Shown here in pieces: positions 42,676 through 51,686 of a stretch of DNA of 64,000 bases. Source of the stretch: Paenibacillus typhae (GTDB lineage: Bacteria; Bacillota; Bacilli; Paenibacillales; Paenibacillaceae); assembly GCF_900099765.1 (NCBI RefSeq), contig NZ_FNDX01000004.1:62001-126000 (forward strand), given 5' to 3'. The notes under the pieces are model-generated. The model did no database searches and had not been told where the DNA came from. It saw only the letters and a program-made list of their open reading frames with translations. The position numbers were made by a program, and so were the translations under genes. The stretch's first letter is position 1. Every line of letters begins with the position of its first letter.

Positions 42676-44238
42676 CTAAAGCTGAATCGTAATGCTGGCA
42701 GCCGGCGCTACCTCACCATTCAGGATGGGAATAAGGGATTTGAATGCCTCCGGGGAATATTCAAATGCCGCAAGGCCGCAGAACTCACCTTCGATTAATG
42801 ACAAATCATAAGGCCGGCCTAACGTAATTGCCGTTACTTTACAGTCTGCTGTCAAAAGCTTCTGTACAAGCGCCAGCTGACCTTTATTTTCACGCGCATT
42901 GAACAGCCCGATTACAACATGCTTATACCCTTCAGCCTTTTGCAGCGCAGTGTTCATTTGCTCCTCGCTCGGATCAATGCTAATCATCTCATACGCTGCA
43001 TCAAAATACTCACCCATATACTGGGGGAAACTAAGCTCTTGATTCACGCTGCTGGAGGCGAGATCGGTCCGGTAGGAATGGGAGCCCATAAATAATACCT
43101 GCTTATCACCTGTTCGAACAGGCTCGATTTCACCTGTGATACGGCAAATGGTTTCGGTACGCATCAGCTCATTCGCCCGGCGGTGAACCCCGCAGCCAAC
43201 CACCGCGTAATCCGGCTCCTCAATAACTGCATACCGGGCTTTATAGGCTAAAATTTTGGCTACAGCTGTATCAATAACCGCTTCATCCAAATCACCGGCC
43301 GCCACAGCTTCTTCTATTAAATGAACCGCTTCTTTAACCGCTGCAGGCGTGTGACTGATGAACACCAGATCAATACCCGCTTTAATGGCTCCCAATGCAC
43401 CTTGGGCGGTCCCGTAATTGCGTTTAATCGCATCCATTTCCAGACAATCCGATACAATCAGTCCGTTAAATCCCAATTTCTCTTTGAGCAGCTCAGTAAT
43501 AATCGTGTAGGACATCGTTCCCGGCACGCCGGACTTGTCGATTTGCGGAAACAAGATATGCGCACTCATGATAGCCTGTGCACCTTGCCCGATTGCAGCC
43601 TTAAACGGCAGCAGTTCAAGCTGCTCTAATTCCTCAACCGTTTTATTAATCACAGGCAAGCCAATATGCGAATCGACATTGGTGTCCCCATGACCCGGAA
43701 AATGCTTCAGCGAGGACATTACACCTCCATCGAGCAAGCCTTTCATCATTTGAATCCCGTACTGCGCTACTGTCTCAGCGGAATCCCCGTATGAACGAAC
43801 GTTGATCACCGGATTCAAAGCATTATTGTTCACATCCATTACGGGCGCAAGATTGAAATTAATGCCTAATGCTTTTAATTCCCTGGCGGTAATTCTGCCT
43901 GCTGCATAAGCATTTTCAGGGCGTCCAGAAGAAGCAATTGCCATGGCTCCGGCTACATTCGTCGCATCCTTGGGCATTCGGGTAACACGGCCGCCCTCCT
44001 GGTCAATCGTAATAAAGCCAGGGAGGCCTGTATGTGCGGTGAACCATTGCTGCAGCTCTGTTACAAGCCCGCCTAATTGATGTTTATTGACGATATTATG
44101 TGAGAATAAAATAATATTGCCGACTTTATACTGCTCAATGACCTCCTTCAGCTCGGAGGATATCTCCGCTGACGGGAAGCCTGTTACGAACATTTGCCCA
44201 ATTTTCTCGCGCAAGCTCATTTGTTCTATCGTTTTCAT
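42676..44238 (-). CDS. nagZ: beta-N-acetylglucosaminidase NagZ (GH3)
   Basis: The 520-residue GH3 enzyme removes non-reducing terminal GlcNAc from peptidoglycan fragments. The catalytic loop KHFPGHGDTNVDSHIGLP (His/Asp dyad), the nucleophile Asp in LIVSDCLEMDAI and the substrate region DQEGGRVTRMP are present. A C-terminal alpha/beta domain (about 350-520) as in B. subtilis NagZ follows. There is no signal peptide or lipobox, so it is cytosolic, unlike the secreted Bacillus homologue. GGTGAG serves as ribosome site. Confidence 0.93.
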   Translation of the reverse strand: MKTIEQMSLREKIGQMFVTGFPSAEISSELKEVIEQYKVGNIILFSHNIVNKHQLGGLVTELQQWFTAHTGLPGFITIDQEGGRVTRMPKDATNVAGAMAIASSGRPENAYAAGRITARELKALGINFNLAPVMDVNNNALNPVINVRSYGDSAETVAQYGIQMMKGLLDGGVMSSLKHFPGHGDTNVDSHIGLPVINKTVEELEQLELLPFKAAIGQGAQAIMSAHILFPQIDKSGVPGTMSYTIITELLKEKLGFNGLIVSDCLEMDAIKRNYGTAQGALGAIKAGIDLVFISHTPAAVKEAVHLIEEAVAAGDLDEAVIDTAVAKILAYKARYAVIEEPDYAVVGCGVHRRANELMRTETICRITGEIEPVRTGDKQVLFMGSHSYRTDLASSSVNQELSFPQYMGEYFDAAYEMISIDPSEEQMNTALQKAEGYKHVVIGLFNARENKGQLALVQKLLTADCKVTAITLGRPYDLSLIEGEFCGLAAFEYSPEAFKSLIPILNGEVAPAASITIQL

Positions 44239-44255
44239 TCATCGCTCACCATCCG

Positions 44256-45398
44256 CTAGTGATATAAATGGTATTGCTTTTTCATTTCCGCAAATTGCCT
44301 GCTTTCCTCTGCAAACTGTTCGAGCAGCTGCTTTGCCTGGATATCTTTCGTACGATACACACTGCTTCCGCCCAGCAAATCAATAAACGGGCGTGAGCCC
44401 TCCTTCACAGGGGGCAGAAATGCGAATTGCTCATATAAATCTCTTACCGTAAATAATAGGGTTACGCCAACCTCCAGCGGCTTTATCACCTGGATATCTG
44501 TAATGTATATCTGTACGCCGCCGCACAGCTCCCCTGAATGCTTGGATGACGTTGGCTTAAAATGAACCGGACGGAAATACACGCCTGGAATTCGATAGGC
44601 ATTCATCACCTCTGCCAGCTGCTGTGCCTGAATGAAGGGAGCCCCGATCATTTCAAAAGGGAACGTTGTACCGCGTCCTTCCGAGCAGTTAGTACCTTCA
44701 AATAAGCATGTTCCTGAATATAACAACGCTGTTTCATACCGCGGGATTCCCAGTGAAGGATGAACCCAGGTTAAGGCTGTGTCCGGAAAGGACATGCTTC
44801 GTTCCCAGCCTTCCAGACGAACGACATGGAGAGATGCATTCCAATTCATCTGGTCATTTGCCATTACTGCCAATTCACCTGCCGTCAGGCCATACCGCAC
44901 AGCCAGCTCATAATTTCCGACAAAGGATTTGAAGTCAGGCTTTAGAATATTCCCTTCCACGTTCACCCCGTTAAGCGGATTCACCCGGTCGAGAACAACA
45001 AATTCCACACCGGCTGCAGCACAATCCTCTAGGGCATACAGCATCGTATAAATGAAAGTATAATACCGTACACCAATATCCTGGATATCGTACACAAGGA
45101 TATCTACTTCATCCAACATTTCTTTTGTTAAACGTTTGGAGTCCTTACGGTACAGACTGTACACCGGAACGTTGGTATAAGGGTCCGTATACATCTCCAC
45201 TAATGCTCCTGCATCCAGATCTCCGCGAACCCCGTGTTCAGGCGAGAACATCGCAGTAAGATTACAGTTTTCATGCAGAATAGTAATCGTTGATTTGAAG
45301 TCTTTGGTAAGCCCGGTCGGTGAGGTAATTAACCCTACACGCTTGCCTTCAAACAGATGAAGATACTTTGCAATAGAGTCGATCCCGTTTAACACCAT
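44256..45398 (-). CDS. namZ: exo-beta-N-acetylmuramidase NamZ (DUF1343, GH171)
   Basis: The 380-residue DUF1343 protein should release MurNAc from the non-reducing end of peptidoglycan fragments. Family features are RVGLITSPTGLTKD, FSPEHGVRGDLDAG, DIQDIGVRYYTFIYTM, VLDRVNPLNG and LFEGTNCSEGRGTTFPFE. No signal peptide is present, although the B. subtilis homologue is secreted. I take the ATG at 45398; a TTG at 45407, overlapping the previous gene, is possible. Confidence 0.92.
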   Translation of the reverse strand: MVLNGIDSIAKYLHLFEGKRVGLITSPTGLTKDFKSTITILHENCNLTAMFSPEHGVRGDLDAGALVEMYTDPYTNVPVYSLYRKDSKRLTKEMLDEVDILVYDIQDIGVRYYTFIYTMLYALEDCAAAGVEFVVLDRVNPLNGVNVEGNILKPDFKSFVGNYELAVRYGLTAGELAVMANDQMNWNASLHVVRLEGWERSMSFPDTALTWVHPSLGIPRYETALLYSGTCLFEGTNCSEGRGTTFPFEMIGAPFIQAQQLAEVMNAYRIPGVYFRPVHFKPTSSKHSGELCGGVQIYITDIQVIKPLEVGVTLLFTVRDLYEQFAFLPPVKEGSRPFIDLLGGSSVYRTKDIQAKQLLEQFAEESRQFAEMKKQYHLYH

Positions 45399-45399
45399 A

Positions 45400-46104
45400 T
45401 TACGCAAGACCCGGCAGTCTGATCTTCATCGTCTCAGCAGGCACCATGAAGGCTTCGGCATACGTTTTTCTTGCTTCACAGCCCCGGACAACCGCCAATG
45501 CTTTATAGTAATCCATATATTTAAAAGATTTGCTGTTCGTCACAAACCAATGCTTGCTCAAAGCCTCAATCCATAAGTCATATGCCGCCTGATCAAAATC
45601 CACATATACGTAAGGGACAAAGTCCACCGCATCTTCCCAGTTTTCCGAATAGTACAGCTTGGCTGCAAAGTGGGCGGGAAGCTCACGCTCAAAGGAGGAC
45701 AGGCTTGCAAAGAACCTTGCATCGCCCACAATATGATGGGTCAGTGCATGATCCTTGTGCATGCTGTTTTTCCAATGGGTTATGATAATGTCGGGCTTCA
45801 CGCGCCGGATAACATCGCAGACTTCCATACGAATCTGCTGATTGTCAGGCAGCTCTCCGTCACAATAATCAAACACAACAGCCTCACCGCCCAGCATACC
45901 GGCAAAAATTTGCGCCTCTTTCACTTTTTGCTGACGGTACTCCTTCATATCCTGCCCGGCCGGCACGCCTCTTTCACCTGGAGTTAAAGCCAGTGTTACA
46001 ATACGGTCTCCCTTCAGGCTATGGCTCGCCAGCACACCGCCGGATGCCAATTCCACATCACCGACATGTGCTCCAATCGCTAATACGGTCAACTTTTCGC
46101 CCAT
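45400..46104 (-). CDS. PIG-L/LmbE-like deacetylase with altered catalytic motif
   Basis: The 234-residue protein has the PIG-L fold marks: AIGAHVGDVELASGG at the N-terminus, FDYCDGELPDNQ, PDIIITHWKNSMHKDH and an acidic C-terminal part. Such enzymes remove acetyl groups from GlcNAc-containing molecules. The usual AHPDDxE is AHVGDVE here. His12 and Asp15 could still bind metal with the HKDH histidine, but the residue that acts as base (first Asp of the DD pair) is Gly. Its place between anmK/GNAT and namZ suggests work on amino sugars. Confidence 0.85.
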   Translation of the reverse strand: MGEKLTVLAIGAHVGDVELASGGVLASHSLKGDRIVTLALTPGERGVPAGQDMKEYRQQKVKEAQIFAGMLGGEAVVFDYCDGELPDNQQIRMEVCDVIRRVKPDIIITHWKNSMHKDHALTHHIVGDARFFASLSSFERELPAHFAAKLYYSENWEDAVDFVPYVYVDFDQAAYDLWIEALSKHWFVTNSKSFKYMDYYKALAVVRGCEARKTYAEAFMVPAETMKIRLPGLA

Positions 46105-46106
46105 CC

Positions 46107-47075
46107 TTATAGCTCCCTCCGCAATATGGAAAATTGTTTTTCAACATGAAACCCTGCTTTCTGATAAATTCGAAGAGCCGGGTTATTACTGCCAGTGAAT
46201 AAAGAGATATATTGACAGCCCGCATTCTGAAAAGCTTCGACCATCCGGAAAAATAATACACTGCCGAGACCATGACCCTCATACTCCGGGTGTACCCCGA
46301 TTCCGCAAAAAAAGGCCCGGCCATCCGGTTCTACAATAAGGGGACCTGCAAAACCAACAACCTCATCGCCATACATAGCCGCCACAAGAGGTTTGCCATC
46401 CCTCACATAAGCTGCTACATCCTTTTCCCACTGCGGATTCTGCAGGGCGGCAAGCATGGTTTCAAGCCCTTTGTGAACGTCGGGGGCATAATGAGCAACC
46501 CGATAGCCTTCCCGGTTTGCTTTTCTTTCTTTGCCAGCAATATCTTCAGGAATACTGAAATTCCCCAGCTTCAGGTACATACCGCATTGTGTCGCCCGGT
46601 CTACATACCCTCTGGCGATTAGAGCAGCATATAATGGCTGGTCCTTACTAATACCCGGGGCATTATTGTGTTTATGCTGCGGCGCGCTTGGAATCGTCCA
46701 CTCCAGCTTTACAGGGTTAAAGAACAACACTTCCGCCTGTCTTTTTCCAAGCTGCCGGAATCTTGCTTCTATACGCTGTACAAAGGCGTCGTACAGTTCC
46801 TTAGAAGCGGTCTCGGAATCTATAATAACGCACGTAATATAACCGGCCACATCGCCAAGCGGGAGATTCTCCCCGCTGCAGCCGGCTGCAAAACCAGCCA
46901 TGCCTTTTTCATTGCAGCCTACCCATATACACTCCGCATCGAAATAAGGATGATTGATGAAGGTGTCCTGAAATTCCCGTTCGGTAAACGGCTTGTAATC
47001 ATATTGGGTAGCCTCCTGGTTCCAGAGCGCTACAACTGCAGAAACATCTTCCATGGTAAAGGGTCTGATTTGCAT
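46107..47075 (-). CDS. tandem GNAT acetyltransferase in the salvage operon
   Basis: The 322-residue protein carries two GNAT domains: a degenerate N-terminal one (about 1-140) and a C-terminal one (about 190-322) with GIGVHPEYEGHGLGSVLFFRMVEAF and FTGSNNPALRIYQKAGF. Its start overlaps the anmK stop by one base (TAATG) and it is followed by the PIG-L gene after two bases, so translation is coupled. It may acetylate an amino sugar or peptide of cell-wall fragments; this is inference from context. Confidence 0.85.
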   Translation of the reverse strand: MQIRPFTMEDVSAVVALWNQEATQYDYKPFTEREFQDTFINHPYFDAECIWVGCNEKGMAGFAAGCSGENLPLGDVAGYITCVIIDSETASKELYDAFVQRIEARFRQLGKRQAEVLFFNPVKLEWTIPSAPQHKHNNAPGISKDQPLYAALIARGYVDRATQCGMYLKLGNFSIPEDIAGKERKANREGYRVAHYAPDVHKGLETMLAALQNPQWEKDVAAYVRDGKPLVAAMYGDEVVGFAGPLIVEPDGRAFFCGIGVHPEYEGHGLGSVLFFRMVEAFQNAGCQYISLFTGSNNPALRIYQKAGFHVEKQFSILRREL

Positions 47076-48295
47076 TATTCAAACCTCCCAGGCTGTTGAT
47101 AGGGCCAAGCAATTTTGCCCATGACTACCGGCCGGGAAGCCCCGGTTACTTGTGTAACATTGTTCGGCAGCCGCTTCATCGTATGATAAGCCAGCACAGC
47201 AAAAGCAACAGCTTCTTTGGCATCACTGTTACTGCCAACATCCTCCTGTGTCAGTACCTGCACTCCATAGGGTGCAAATAATTGCCGCAAATCCCGCAAT
47301 AACTTTTGGTTATAACTCCCGCCGCCGCCAATCAACAATTGCTGAGCCTGATGCTTCGGCGCAATATACCGTTCATAGCTGTCGGCAATGCTCCATGCCG
47401 TTAAGCGCGTAGCCGTAGCAATAACATCCTCGGCTTTCCAGTTGTTCGCCTCCATCAACTGAATCACTTGTGCAGCATACTGCTCTCCAAACCGTTCTCT
47501 GCCCGTCGATTTCGGTAGAGGCATCGTATAATATTCATCCTGCTGCATCCATTTCAAAAGCTCATCAATGATTTGGCCGCCCGCAGCAATTTCACCGCCG
47601 GTATCCATTGTCATTGGCGCAAATAATCGGGATACAAGGCCATCGATAATCATATTTCCCGGCCCTGTATCGTAAGCATATACCTCTTCCGGGGAAGCAT
47701 TTGCAGGAAGAACAGTCACATTTCCTATTCCTCCGATATTCTGCAGAAGCGAGGTTTTCTCCGGATGGCTAAACAATAAATATTCAGTAAAAGGCACCAG
47801 GGGCGCCCCTTGTCCACCCACTGCCATGTCAGCGACCCTAAAGTCTGATATGCACGGAATGCCTGTACGATTCGCTATAACTGCACTTTCGCCAATTTGA
47901 ACCGTACAATGCAGGTTATAGCCGTCCATAACCTTCTCTTCCGGTGCATGGTAGATCGTTTGGCCATGTGATCCTATCGCTAAGATTTGCTGCGGCGCAA
48001 GTCCGCACTTTCCGATTACAGACATTGCAGCCTGGGCGTACAATTCGCCCAGCCACATGTTCATTGTGCCTACCTTATCAACCGTTGCGTTGGATGGATC
48101 AAACAGCTCGAATATCTTACTCCTGACATGCGCCGGAAACGGAGTGTTCTCAAAAGCCAGTACTTCCGCCTCGATCCCAAACTCCTTTTCCGGCGAAGGG
48201 GACAGTTTAATTGCCGCCGCATCAATACCGTCTACCGATGTGCCGGACATCAGGCCGACCAGGTAAGTTACATCGACTTTCGACGAGCTGCCCAT
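47075..48295 (-). CDS. anmK: anhydro-N-acetylmuramic acid kinase AnmK
   Basis: The 406-residue kinase cleaves the 1,6-anhydro ring of anhydroMurNAc while phosphorylating it to MurNAc 6-phosphate. It has GLMSGTSVDGIDAA (ATP loop), GSHGQTIYHAP, NIGGIGNVT, AYDTGPGNMIID and GGGGSYN. This feeds MurQ. The start overlaps the stop of the permease gene by one base. AnmK implies that the substrate includes lytic transglycosylase products. Confidence 0.96.
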   Translation of the reverse strand: MGSSSKVDVTYLVGLMSGTSVDGIDAAAIKLSPSPEKEFGIEAEVLAFENTPFPAHVRSKIFELFDPSNATVDKVGTMNMWLGELYAQAAMSVIGKCGLAPQQILAIGSHGQTIYHAPEEKVMDGYNLHCTVQIGESAVIANRTGIPCISDFRVADMAVGGQGAPLVPFTEYLLFSHPEKTSLLQNIGGIGNVTVLPANASPEEVYAYDTGPGNMIIDGLVSRLFAPMTMDTGGEIAAGGQIIDELLKWMQQDEYYTMPLPKSTGRERFGEQYAAQVIQLMEANNWKAEDVIATATRLTAWSIADSYERYIAPKHQAQQLLIGGGGSYNQKLLRDLRQLFAPYGVQVLTQEDVGSNSDAKEAVAFAVLAYHTMKRLPNNVTQVTGASRPVVMGKIAWPYQQPGRFE

Positions 48296-49155
48296 TACCC
48301 TTTCACCGCTCCGACAGCTACCCCTTCAAGGAAATACTTTTGCAGGCTGAAGAACAAAATAAACATCGGAACGGCAGAAATGGTTGCACCGGCCATCATA
48401 GGCGCAAAGTAGGTTGTATTGGCAAAGCGGAAGTTTTTGAGGCCAACCTGAATCGTCTGCATGTCCATCGTATTGGTGACCAGAAACGGCCAGAAGAAGT
48501 CATTCCATGCTGCCATAAACGTCAGAATCGCCAGGACTGCCATAACAGTTTTGGATAAGGGCATAATGATATGCCAAAAGATTTTAGGCTGAGAGCAACC
48601 CTCGATTTTGGCAGCCTCAATAATTTCAACCGGAATGGAAGACATGAACTGCTTAACCAGGAATATGTTATACACGGTCACTAAGCTTGGCATAATTAAT
48701 GCTGTATACGTATTTTGCAATTCAAAAACATTTACGATCAATATATACAGCGGAACCTGCGTTACCTGTGTAGGGATCATCATAGACCCCAGCAGGATAG
48801 CAAACAAAATACCTTTTCCTTTAAATCTCATTTTGGCAAAAGCATATCCTGCCAGCGTTGCGAAAAATACATTAGACACCGTAATACAGGCTGCTACGAT
48901 AAAGGAATTGATTAACCAATCCCAGGAATGGGAGCTGAAGTTAAAGAAGAATTTATAAGACTCAAAAGAAATTTTCGACGGGAGGATCGAATAGCTCATT
49001 GCACCGGCTTCCACCGGATCGCCGAACGAGGAAATGATCATAAAGTATATCGGGAAAATGGTCGCTGCGGCAAACAGGAGAAGGCACGTAATGATCAGAC
49101 CGTTACGGGCGAACAGAGACCCATTGCTTTTTATGTTATTGTTATACAACCCCAT
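48295..49155 (-). CDS. ABC transporter permease (MalG-like) of the salvage cluster
   Basis: The 286-residue protein has six helices, EAA loop EIIEAAKIEGCSQPKIFWHIIMP and C-terminal GVAVGAVKG. It works with the permease encoded 17 bases upstream and the lipoprotein at 50184 to import a sugar, probably a GlcNAc-MurNAc or related muropeptide sugar judging from its neighbours. No ATPase gene is linked. Confidence 0.92.
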   Translation of the reverse strand: MGLYNNNIKSNGSLFARNGLIITCLLLFAAATIFPIYFMIISSFGDPVEAGAMSYSILPSKISFESYKFFFNFSSHSWDWLINSFIVAACITVSNVFFATLAGYAFAKMRFKGKGILFAILLGSMMIPTQVTQVPLYILIVNVFELQNTYTALIMPSLVTVYNIFLVKQFMSSIPVEIIEAAKIEGCSQPKIFWHIIMPLSKTVMAVLAILTFMAAWNDFFWPFLVTNTMDMQTIQVGLKNFRFANTTYFAPMMAGATISAVPMFILFFSLQKYFLEGVAVGAVKG

Positions 49156-49172
49156 AGGTTTCTGCCCCTTTC

Positions 49173-50075
49173 CTAGTATTCTATGTCTTTACCTAAAAAC
49201 TTAAATTGAAGGAATGAGATCAAAGCAATAACCGCTGCCAGAAGTAAGGACTGGGCCGCCGCCTCACCAAATTCGAAATATGTGAACGCATTGTTAAAAA
49301 TCAACAATCCCACCATGGTTGTTGCATGGTCTGGTCCGCCGCCGGTCATCAGATAAGCGTTCTGGAACACCTGGAAGGAACCGATGACCCCTGTAACCAG
49401 CAGGAATAGCGTTGTTGGCTTAAGGAAAGGGATGACGATAAACCACAGCTTTTGCAAAAAAGTGGCGCCGTCAATGTCTGCCGCTTCGTAATAGCTGTTA
49501 TCAATACCGAGCAAAGCCGCCAGGTAGATAATAATGGCTGTACCGTGACTCGACAACCACGACATCAACACAAGTGAAAACATGGAGGTCGCACTGGAAC
49601 CAAGCCAGTTTTGATTATCGATACCAAAAAGGCCCACCAGCTGGTTGGCAATACCCGATTTTAACGGATCGAAGATCCACAGCCATACAACAGCAAGAGA
49701 TACACCTGATGCTACAGCCGGCAAATAATATACCGCTTTAAAGATCGACTGTGTTTTTTTCTTGAAAGGCATAATTAGAATGGCAATCAGGAATGACAGA
49801 AAAATATTAAACGGAACGGTTAACAGCGTATATACTAATGTATTTTTCAGTGCTTTCCAGAACAGTTCATCTGCAAAGGTATTAACAAAGTTCTCCAGAC
49901 CTACGTAAGTGGACCCCAATGGACCATATTCCTGCAGGCTGATTATAAATGCATTGATTACCGGATAGGCGGTAAATAAAGAAAACGCAATAAGTGCTAC
50001 TGCGATAAACGCGTATCCCCAACCAGAGTCACTTTCAAGCTTCAACTTTTTTCTTTTGGTCAACATTTGATTCAT
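49173..50075 (-). CDS. ABC transporter permease (MalF-like) of the salvage cluster
   Basis: The 300-residue protein has six helices, EAA loop YYEAADIDGATFLQKLWFIVIP and the motif LMTGGGPDHATT. It starts after GAGAGGTG. A 13-bp perfect hairpin in the 108-base gap separates it from the binding-protein gene. Confidence 0.92.
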   Translation of the reverse strand: MNQMLTKRKKLKLESDSGWGYAFIAVALIAFSLFTAYPVINAFIISLQEYGPLGSTYVGLENFVNTFADELFWKALKNTLVYTLLTVPFNIFLSFLIAILIMPFKKKTQSIFKAVYYLPAVASGVSLAVVWLWIFDPLKSGIANQLVGLFGIDNQNWLGSSATSMFSLVLMSWLSSHGTAIIIYLAALLGIDNSYYEAADIDGATFLQKLWFIVIPFLKPTTLFLLVTGVIGSFQVFQNAYLMTGGGPDHATTMVGLLIFNNAFTYFEFGEAAAQSLLLAAVIALISFLQFKFLGKDIEY

Positions 50076-50130
50076 TGGGCCGCACCTCTCTTCTTCAAAA
50101 AAAATACCAGCTACTGACTAGATTCAGAAG

Positions 50131-50163
50131 GAAAGCTGTACGTTACAGTTACGTACAGCTTTC
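50131..50163 (-). repeat. intercistronic hairpin between binding-protein and permease genes
   Basis: GAAAGCTGTACGT and ACGTACAGCTTTC are perfect 13-base arms around a 7-base loop, without a T-run on the minus strand. Such hairpins protect the upstream binding-protein mRNA from 3' exonucleases and allow it to outnumber the permeases. Confidence 0.7.
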
Positions 50164-50183
50164 GCATGCCTTTCTAAGACAAT

Positions 50184-51629
50184 CTAGTCAACTACTACAC
50201 CGTCTTCACCGAAGGATTTGACGGCAGCTGCTTTAACGGCATCGTACATCTCTTGCGGGGTAATTTCATCGGCAAGTAATGCCTGCAGTTTGGGAATAAT
50301 CACTTCTGTCTCAATTTTGATAGCTTCAGCAGCCAGATCTGTAGGAATATCTGTACGGGCCGGGAGTGCCTTGGCCATCATAGCTTGACCTGCAGCAACG
50401 TTATCTTCGTTCCGAGGAAATTGTTCCAGTACTTCTGCCTTACGTCCTGACTCCGTAATTGGTGTTAAGAACAGCTCGTTACTATAGTTAGCAGCAATGG
50501 AACCGGAGGACAGGAAGTTCATCGCCAGGGCGATATTTTTGATATGTTCTTCAGAAGGCTCCTTTTTACCACGCAGTGCGATGTAACCATCTACTATGGA
50601 AGTAGGAATATAATCGGCACCGTTGAAGGTTGGGACTGGAAGCGAAATGTAATCCACTTCAATCGAATCTGCAACAGCCGAACCATCGTTCGCTTTAATC
50701 TTCTCATTGTTCAGACGGGCGGAGTTTTCAAATGCAGATAAACCTTTACCTGTGATCATCGTCTGACCAGTCAGGAACATATTCCAGCGTTTGCCGGCAT
50801 CGATGGAACTTAACTCCTTAGGCATAGAACCATCGTCGACCATTTCACGGATAGCTGTCAGCAGACCCAGGAATTTTTTGCTTGTATACGTGTATTTCAG
50901 ATCATTATCGAAGTAATCCGGCAGACCTGCCGTTTTGGCAAGGATAGCCAGATAATCTTTAGAGGCCACACCGGATGTAGCGAACACGAAACCGTAACGG
51001 GTAGTTTCACCACTATCATTTTTCACTACGCCTTTTGAGATGGCATCCCGGAATTCTTCATAGGTCCAGCCGTTTTGCTGAATACTTTTCCAATCAATCC
51101 CGGCTTCCTCAAGGAATTGTTTGTTCCCGCCGATCGTATGGATTTCCATATATGCCGGCAGGCCGTATTGAGCGTCACCCAACTGGAAATATTTCATTGG
51201 AACTTCATCATAATCCGCCTTTATTTCATCAGAGAGTACGGTGTTCAGGTCGATCAGTACATTCAGCGCTGCATATTTTGAAAGTCCGGATGCACCGATC
51301 CAGGCAATGTCGGGAGGGGAGCCCGCATTTACTTGCGTATCAAGCTTTTGCGTCATATCTTCCCAGCTCGCCGGTTCGATTTTCAGAGTCAAATTAGGAT
51401 GCAGTGTATTAAATTCCTGCTCCATATCTGCAAAACGCGCCTGGTAATTTGCCGATACCGGTGGCAATAATGCAGTTATCGTATCCTTTTTCACACCGCC
51501 GCCGCTGTTGCCTGCACTTCCGGAGTTTCCGGAATCAGCAGTGTTATTTGCGTTTCCTCCACAAGCGGATAACAACGATACCATCATGATTGATGACAAA
51601 AGCAGAGCTGATACACTTCTTTTTTTCAT
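50184..51629 (-). CDS. solute-binding lipoprotein of the salvage cluster
   Basis: The 481-residue protein has a signal peptide with lipobox LLSAC (about 22), an Asn/Ser/Gly linker and a SBP_bac_1 fold (LNTLHPNLTLKIEPASWEDMTQKL, PDIAWIGASGLSKYAAL, LTGQTMITGKG). The start at 51629 has GGAGG eight bases upstream. It would capture cell-wall sugars for the two permeases. It follows murQ by 57 bases. Confidence 0.92.
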   Translation of the reverse strand: MKKRSVSALLLSSIMMVSLLSACGGNANNTADSGNSGSAGNSGGGVKKDTITALLPPVSANYQARFADMEQEFNTLHPNLTLKIEPASWEDMTQKLDTQVNAGSPPDIAWIGASGLSKYAALNVLIDLNTVLSDEIKADYDEVPMKYFQLGDAQYGLPAYMEIHTIGGNKQFLEEAGIDWKSIQQNGWTYEEFRDAISKGVVKNDSGETTRYGFVFATSGVASKDYLAILAKTAGLPDYFDNDLKYTYTSKKFLGLLTAIREMVDDGSMPKELSSIDAGKRWNMFLTGQTMITGKGLSAFENSARLNNEKIKANDGSAVADSIEVDYISLPVPTFNGADYIPTSIVDGYIALRGKKEPSEEHIKNIALAMNFLSSGSIAANYSNELFLTPITESGRKAEVLEQFPRNEDNVAAGQAMMAKALPARTDIPTDLAAEAIKIETEVIIPKLQALLADEITPQEMYDAVKAAAVKSFGEDGVVVD

Positions 51630-51686
51630 TGAGGCAGCCTCCTTAATTTTCAAAAGCATCCATCGTCTCATTTCACTTCTTGGCCA

